From an uncultured Subdoligranulum sp. (GTDB lineage: Bacteria; Bacillota; Clostridia; Oscillospirales; Ruminococcaceae), in assembly GCA_904374465.1 (NCBI GenBank), contig CAJFFY010000013.1:30040-94039 (forward strand): a DNA stretch of 64,000 nt, written 5' to 3'. Below, piece by piece: positions 60,118 through 64,000 of the stretch (the stretch's first letter is position 1; each line of letters opens with the position of its first letter). A program made the translations under genes and the position numbers. The notes beneath the pieces were generated by a model. That model was given only the letters and a program-made list of their open reading frames with translations. It made no database searches and had not been told where the DNA came from.

Positions 60118-61105
60118 TGTGACATTTCGCCTGGCCCGCCTGGGTGAGGACCGGGCCATCGTGGACTTTATCAATGAAAATTTTGACATGCGGCTGCCGC
60201 TGCTCAACCGGCCGGAATTGTATCATCACTATTACGCCGGCCGCGGCGGCGTTCCCCAGTTCGCCGTAGCGGAACAGGACGGTCACTATGTCAGTGCCGC
60301 CGGCTACATACTGGCCAACACCGCCCGCCGCCCCGATGTGTGGGTCAGCGTCTGGGTGGCCGTCAAGGGTCACAACGGTGTGGGGCTGGAGCTGATGAAC
60401 GCCCTGCCCGGGTTGCTGCACGCCGATGTGCTGGCCTGCAACAACATCCGCCCCAACACCTGTACCTTCTACCAGTTCCTGGGGTGGCAGGCAGGCCGCA
60501 TCCCTCATTATTACCGGCTGGGACGCCGCACCGACTACCAGCTGGCCAAGCCTTTGCGCTATGCTTTGCCGCCGGTGCAGCGGGATCTGGGCCTGGAGAA
60601 AATCGAGTCGGCCTCCGACCTGATCCCGTTGGGCATGCCCCCTACCCCGCACACACCCCGCAAGGACACTTGGTACCTGCGGCGCCGGTATTTCCACTAC
60701 CCCCACTTCCACTACGATGTGTGGGCTGCGCGGGAACACGGCAAATTGCTGGCCTATGTGGTAACCCGGACCGTCACCGCCCGCGAAACCGGTTGTGTGC
60801 CGGTGGTACGGCTGGTGGATTTCATCGGCGCGGACGAGGTACTGCCGCGGCTGGGCGGTGCGCTGGATGCCATTCTGCACCGCACCGGTGCCGAGTATAT
60901 GGACTGCTACAACGTGGGAATTCCCGCGGCGACCTGGCAGGCTGCCGGTTTCACCGAGCGGGTGGAGGGCGACGGTTGTATCATTCCCAACTATCTGACG
61001 CCGCCCCTGCGGGAAAATACCGAATATTACTATTTCACCAACAAACCCAAAAATTTTGTTCTCTTCAAGGCGGACGGCGACCAGGATCGCCCCAACCTGC
61101 CCTGA
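60110..61105 (+). CDS. GNAT-like N-acyltransferase family protein
   Basis: 331 aa. It starts with TTG at 60110, 8 nt after GGGAGG within the SDR gene. The N-terminal half looks like a GNAT domain (FRLARLGEDRAIVDFINENFD, then FAVAEQDGHYVSAAGYIL, VSVWVAVKGHNGVGLELMNALPG); the C-terminal half appears to be a second, diverged copy ending in NFVLFKADG. It probably transfers an acyl group to an amine, perhaps from the ACP of this cluster. Family placement is moderate; no close relative was recognised. Confidence 0.6.
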   Translation: MSDVTFRLARLGEDRAIVDFINENFDMRLPLLNRPELYHHYYAGRGGVPQFAVAEQDGHYVSAAGYILANTARRPDVWVSVWVAVKGHNGVGLELMNALPGLLHADVLACNNIRPNTCTFYQFLGWQAGRIPHYYRLGRRTDYQLAKPLRYALPPVQRDLGLEKIESASDLIPLGMPPTPHTPRKDTWYLRRRYFHYPHFHYDVWAAREHGKLLAYVVTRTVTARETGCVPVVRLVDFIGADEVLPRLGGALDAILHRTGAEYMDCYNVGIPAATWQAAGFTERVEGDGCIIPNYLTPPLRENTEYYYFTNKPKNFVLFKADGDQDRPNLP

Positions 61106-61110
61106 AGACA

Positions 61111-61149
61111 GAAAAATGCCCCGGTTCATTCTGCCGGGGCATTTTTTTG
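61111..61149. terminator. Terminator between the ACP cluster and HU
   Basis: AAATGCCCCGG / CCGGGGCATTT stem with T run on the plus strand and A run on the left, suitable for both convergent units. Confidence 0.9.
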
Positions 61150-61164
61150 TATCGGGATCCGGGA

Positions 61165-61443
61165 TTACTGCGCGGCAACCTTTTCCTTCAGGCGCCCGCT
61201 GGCCTTGAAGCCGGGAATGGCGGTGGGTTCCAGTTTGCTGGTCACCTTGGTCTTGGGATTGGTAAAGTTTTTGGTCTGGCGCTCCCGCATTTCAAAGCGA
61301 CCAAAACCCGCAATCGTAACCTTGTCGCCGCCCTTGAGCACGTCACCGATGGTGCCGAAAATGCAGTCCATGACCTTTTCCACTTCGCCGCTGGTCATGC
61401 CGGTGTCGTTTGCAACTTTGGTAATCAACTGAGATCTCGTCAT
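61165..61443 (-). CDS. HU family DNA-binding protein
   Basis: 92 aa. MTRSQLITKVANDTGMTSGEVEKVMDCIFGTIGDVL dimerisation helices, GFGRFEMRERQTKNFTNPKTKV (beta arm) and a Lys-rich end: full HU. It compacts and bends DNA. Own promoter upstream. Confidence 0.95.
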   Translation of the reverse strand: MTRSQLITKVANDTGMTSGEVEKVMDCIFGTIGDVLKGGDKVTIAGFGRFEMRERQTKNFTNPKTKVTSKLEPTAIPGFKASGRLKEKVAAQ

Positions 61444-61499
61444 AATTCCTTTATACTCCCTATTGCTTAGGCACAGTGCCTGTTATTGTTACGCCCCAT

Positions 61500-61528
61500 A
61501 TTATAGAAAAAATACCGCGCAGAATCAA
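61500..61528 (-). promoter_or_regulatory. Promoter of the HU gene
   Basis: Minus strand TTGATT (61523-61528), 17-bp spacer, perfect TATAAT (61500-61505). The rest of the 264-bp gap (to 61707) holds the carB terminator and AT-rich DNA with nothing else recognised. Confidence 0.85.
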
Positions 61529-61664
61529 GCGTTTTTCCCCATTTACAACGGAAATCGGCAAAAGGTCTAAAAAAATCCAAGCCAGATTGTTTAAATTCCG
61601 TCATTCAGCGAATAAGCGGGTCTTTTGCGCGTCCGGACGGTCTTTCGGAGCTGTTTTTCGCAGA

Positions 61665-61702
61665 AAAAACGGGCCTGCACCCACGGTGCAAGCCCGTTTT
61701 CA
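61665..61702 (-). terminator. Terminator after carB
   Basis: Minus strand ACGGGCTTGCAC / GTGCAGGCCCGT stem with loop CGTGG, then TTTTTT; 6 nt after the carB stop. Confidence 0.9.
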
Positions 61703-61707
61703 GTGGG

Positions 61708-64000
61708 TCAATCCTGTTTTGCTTCCCGGTGCAGCCGGGCCACATCCACCAGCTCCATCTGGCTGATATCGTGGTCGCCGCGCAGGGCATCCACCAGCAC
61801 CCGGGCGGTATCCATAGCCGTGATGCAGGGGATGGAAAGTTCGGTGGCCTTGCGGCGGAACTTCACCGAGTCGCGGTGGGGATCACGACCGTGGGGGCTG
61901 GTGGAGATGATGTAATCCACCAGGCCGCTTTCCAGCAGGTCGATGACATTGGGCCGCGCACCGCTCATCTGGCGTACCACACTGCAAGGCACCATCTGGC
62001 TGTTCAGGTAACGGGCGGTTTCGGCCGTACCGTAGATCTTGTAGCCGTAGTCATGCAGCTTCCAGGCCAGCTCGGCGGCTTCCTTCTTGTCGCTGTCCTT
62101 GACGGTAACGATGACGCAGGAGCCGGGGCCCGGCACCTTGAACTGGTATCCGGCCGCCACGAGACCCTTCATCATAGCCTCGTGGAAGGTGGGCGCAATG
62201 CCCAGCACTTCGCCGGTGGACTTCATCTCGGGGCCCAGCATGGTATCCACGCCATGCAGCTTCAGGAAACTGTAGACGGGCACCTTGACCGCATAGTAGG
62301 GGCTCTTGCCGCCGCGCCACAAACCGGTGCCGTAGCCCATATCCTTGAGCTTTTCGCCCAGGGTGCAGCGCACGGCCAGGTCCACCATGGGCACGCCGGT
62401 GACCTTGCTGATGTAGGGCACCGTACGGCTGGAACGGGGGTTCACCTCGATGACATAGACCTTGCCGTCCTGCACTGCGTACTGGACGTTGACCAGGCCG
62501 ACGACCTTCAGCTCCCGGGCGAAACGACCGGTGTAATCCACCAGGGTGTCGATAACCTTCTGGCTGAAGTTGTAGGGCGGGTAGACGCAGATGGAGTCAC
62601 CGGAATGCACACCGGTGCGCTCGATCTGCTCCATGATGCCGGGCACCAGGTAGTCGGTGCCGTCACAGATGGCATCCACTTCACATTCGGTGCCGTAGAT
62701 GTATTTGTCCATCAGCACCGGGTGGCTCATATCCACATGGGCGGTGATGACGCCCATATATTCGATAACATCGGAAGAGTTGTAGGCAACGATCATGTTC
62801 TGACCGCCCAGCACGTAGGAGGGGCGCATCAGCACCGGGTAGCCCACCTCCTGGGCAGCCTTGAGGGCTTCGTCCAGGGTGTAGACGGTGCGGCCCTCGG
62901 GACGGGGAATGCCGCAGCGTTCCAGCAGCTGGTCGAACCGTTCCCGGTCCTCGGCTTCGTCGATGGCATCGGCGGGAGTTCCCAGAATGGGCAGGCCGAT
63001 TTCATCCATATGCTTGGCCAGCTTGATGGCGGTCTGGCCGCCGAACTGAACCAGGCATCCGTCCGGCTTTTCGGTGGCGATGATGTTGTCCACGCTCTCG
63101 GGGTTCAGCGGGTCAAAGTACAGGCGGTCGCCGGTATCAAAGTCGGTGGAGACCGTCTCGGGGTTGTTGTTGACCAGAATGGCCTCGCAGCCATGGTTTT
63201 TCAGCGTCCAGACGGCGTGCACCGAGCAGTAGTCGAACTCGATACCCTGACCGATGCGGATGGGGCCGGAACCGAAGACCAGCACCTTTTTCTTCTTGGG
63301 GTCGCTGCGTTCGGCGATGAACTGCTCGGCCTCGTTGTCCTCATCGTAGGTGGAGTAGAAATACGGCGTCTTGGCCGCAAACTCCGCCGCGCAGGTATCG
63401 ACCATCTTGAAGGCTGCCTTCGGCGCTTCGGGCAGGGTGTCCACACCGGCCAGGCGCTTGATGGTCTTGTCCAGAAAACCGAACTTTTTGGCCTCGAGGT
63501 ATTTTTCCCGGGTCAGTTCCCCCTGCTGCAGACCCAGCTCGATGTTGGCCAGGTGCTGCATCTTGTCCAGGAACCACCAGTCGATCTTGGTGATCTTATA
63601 GATGGTTTCGTGCGGCACACCCCGCTTGAGGGCCTCATACACACAGAAGGCACGTTCGGAGTCCTGCACATGCAGGTGTTCGATGACCTCTTCGGTGGAG
63701 AGCTTTTCGAAATCCGGCAGGGTCAGGGTGTCCATGCCCAGTTCGATGGAGGAGACCGCCTTCATCATGGCATGTTCGAAGTTGTTGCCGATGGCCATGA
63801 CTTCGCCGGTGGCCATCATCTGGGTGCCCAGGGACTTGTCGGCGTAGACGAACTTGTCGAAGGGCCACTTGGGGTACTTGACGACGACGTAGTCCAGGGC
63901 CGGCTCAAAGCAGGCGCAGGTCTCGCCGGTGACGTCGTTGGTGATCTCGTCCAGGGTGTAGCCCAGGGCGATCTTGGTGGCCACCTTGGCGATGGGGTAG
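61708..64000 (-). CDS. carB: Carbamoyl-phosphate synthase large subunit (5' partial)
   Basis: 764 codons are visible; the frame is open to the window edge (YPIAKVATKIALGYTLDEI precedes with no start), so about 300 N-terminal residues are outside. Present are the end of the first ATP-grasp half, the oligomerisation domain (RGVPHETIYKITKIDWWFLDKMQ), the second synthetase half (GSGPIRIGQGIEFDYC, PSYVLGGQNMIVA, EVNPRSSRTVPYISK) and the allosteric MGS-like domain (residues 630 to end; STSPHGRDPHRDS). It makes carbamoyl phosphate for pyrimidines and arginine. Confidence 0.96.
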   Translation of the reverse strand, partial: YPIAKVATKIALGYTLDEITNDVTGETCACFEPALDYVVVKYPKWPFDKFVYADKSLGTQMMATGEVMAIGNNFEHAMMKAVSSIELGMDTLTLPDFEKLSTEEVIEHLHVQDSERAFCVYEALKRGVPHETIYKITKIDWWFLDKMQHLANIELGLQQGELTREKYLEAKKFGFLDKTIKRLAGVDTLPEAPKAAFKMVDTCAAEFAAKTPYFYSTYDEDNEAEQFIAERSDPKKKKVLVFGSGPIRIGQGIEFDYCSVHAVWTLKNHGCEAILVNNNPETVSTDFDTGDRLYFDPLNPESVDNIIATEKPDGCLVQFGGQTAIKLAKHMDEIGLPILGTPADAIDEAEDRERFDQLLERCGIPRPEGRTVYTLDEALKAAQEVGYPVLMRPSYVLGGQNMIVAYNSSDVIEYMGVITAHVDMSHPVLMDKYIYGTECEVDAICDGTDYLVPGIMEQIERTGVHSGDSICVYPPYNFSQKVIDTLVDYTGRFARELKVVGLVNVQYAVQDGKVYVIEVNPRSSRTVPYISKVTGVPMVDLAVRCTLGEKLKDMGYGTGLWRGGKSPYYAVKVPVYSFLKLHGVDTMLGPEMKSTGEVLGIAPTFHEAMMKGLVAAGYQFKVPGPGSCVIVTVKDSDKKEAAELAWKLHDYGYKIYGTAETARYLNSQMVPCSVVRQMSGARPNVIDLLESGLVDYIISTSPHGRDPHRDSVKFRRKATELSIPCITAMDTARVLVDALRGDHDISQMELVDVARLHREAKQD

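Overview
The window (about 60% GC by eye) reads as chromosomal DNA of a gut-type clostridium of the Oscillospirales, in the neighbourhood of Faecalibacterium, Gemmiger or Subdoligranulum. This is inferred from gene content (T-box control, PadR/HAAS modules, [FeFe]-hydrogenase, lgt-M16 pair, mini-RNase III, FtsEX with an M23 hydrolase), strong AAGGAGG ribosome binding sites and SigA-type promoters; no 16S gene is present, so genus is not certain. I see no insertion sequence, prophage or CRISPR array. Genes are dense, and most lie on the minus strand.

Layout. 1-2739 (+): tail of a surface-polymer acylation cluster (SGNH-like protein cut by the window edge, PglD-like acetyltransferase, acyltransferase-3). 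2786-3901 (+): a PadR regulator and its membrane partner. 3958-8804 (-): leucine operon leuA-leuC-leuD-leuB behind a T-box leader; leuA is frameshifted by an apparent small deletion. 8909-10776 (-): second PadR/HAAS signalling module. 10871-10999 (-): candidate small RNA. 11230-16295 (-): acyl-ACP thioesterase, then the potABCD polyamine importer with a 200-nt leader. 16351-19127 (-): GntR-ABC transporter operon with a perfect 36-bp palindrome at its promoter. 19179-21403 (-): alpha/beta hydrolase and rarA. 21508-24475 (+): nth, GntR/UTRA regulator, pyrB, pyrI. 24531-28187 (+): a two-gene [FeFe]-hydrogenase operon with a GltD-like flavoprotein. 28237-30513 (-): Clp ATPase. 30595-35216 (+): heterodimeric ABC exporter and asnA. 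35267-37477 (-): tRNA-Thr, rsmA and a degenerate S41 protein, continuing to 40671 as the ftsE-ftsX-M23 cell-wall operon. 40801-42168 (-): RNA methyltransferase; 42268-42417 (+): tiny Thr/Asn-rich gene. 42480-49634 (-): mrnC, obgE, rpmA, rplU, folD, lgt and an M16 peptidase pair. 49780-51247 (+): MATE pump behind a compact structured leader. 51330-55297 (-): lysC, thrB, hom and an ACT-domain regulator (threonine operon). 55455-58116 (-): class A PBP, apparently starting at ATA. 58219-61105 (+): small membrane protein, then an ACP, MaoC hydratase, SDR reductase and GNAT-like protein. 61165-64000 (-): HU and carB (cut by the window edge).

Most of the window is housekeeping: amino-acid and pyrimidine synthesis, envelope growth and ribosome assembly. 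The parts most worth a second look are the leuA lesion, the leuA leader with a T-box terminator followed by a 13-bp hairpin over the leuA Shine-Dalgarno, the small RNA whose sequence copies the 16S anti-Shine-Dalgarno tail, the ACP/MaoC/SDR/GNAT mini-pathway, the two-subunit hydrogenase, the S41 pseudo-enzyme in the FtsEX operon, and the ATA start of the PBP.
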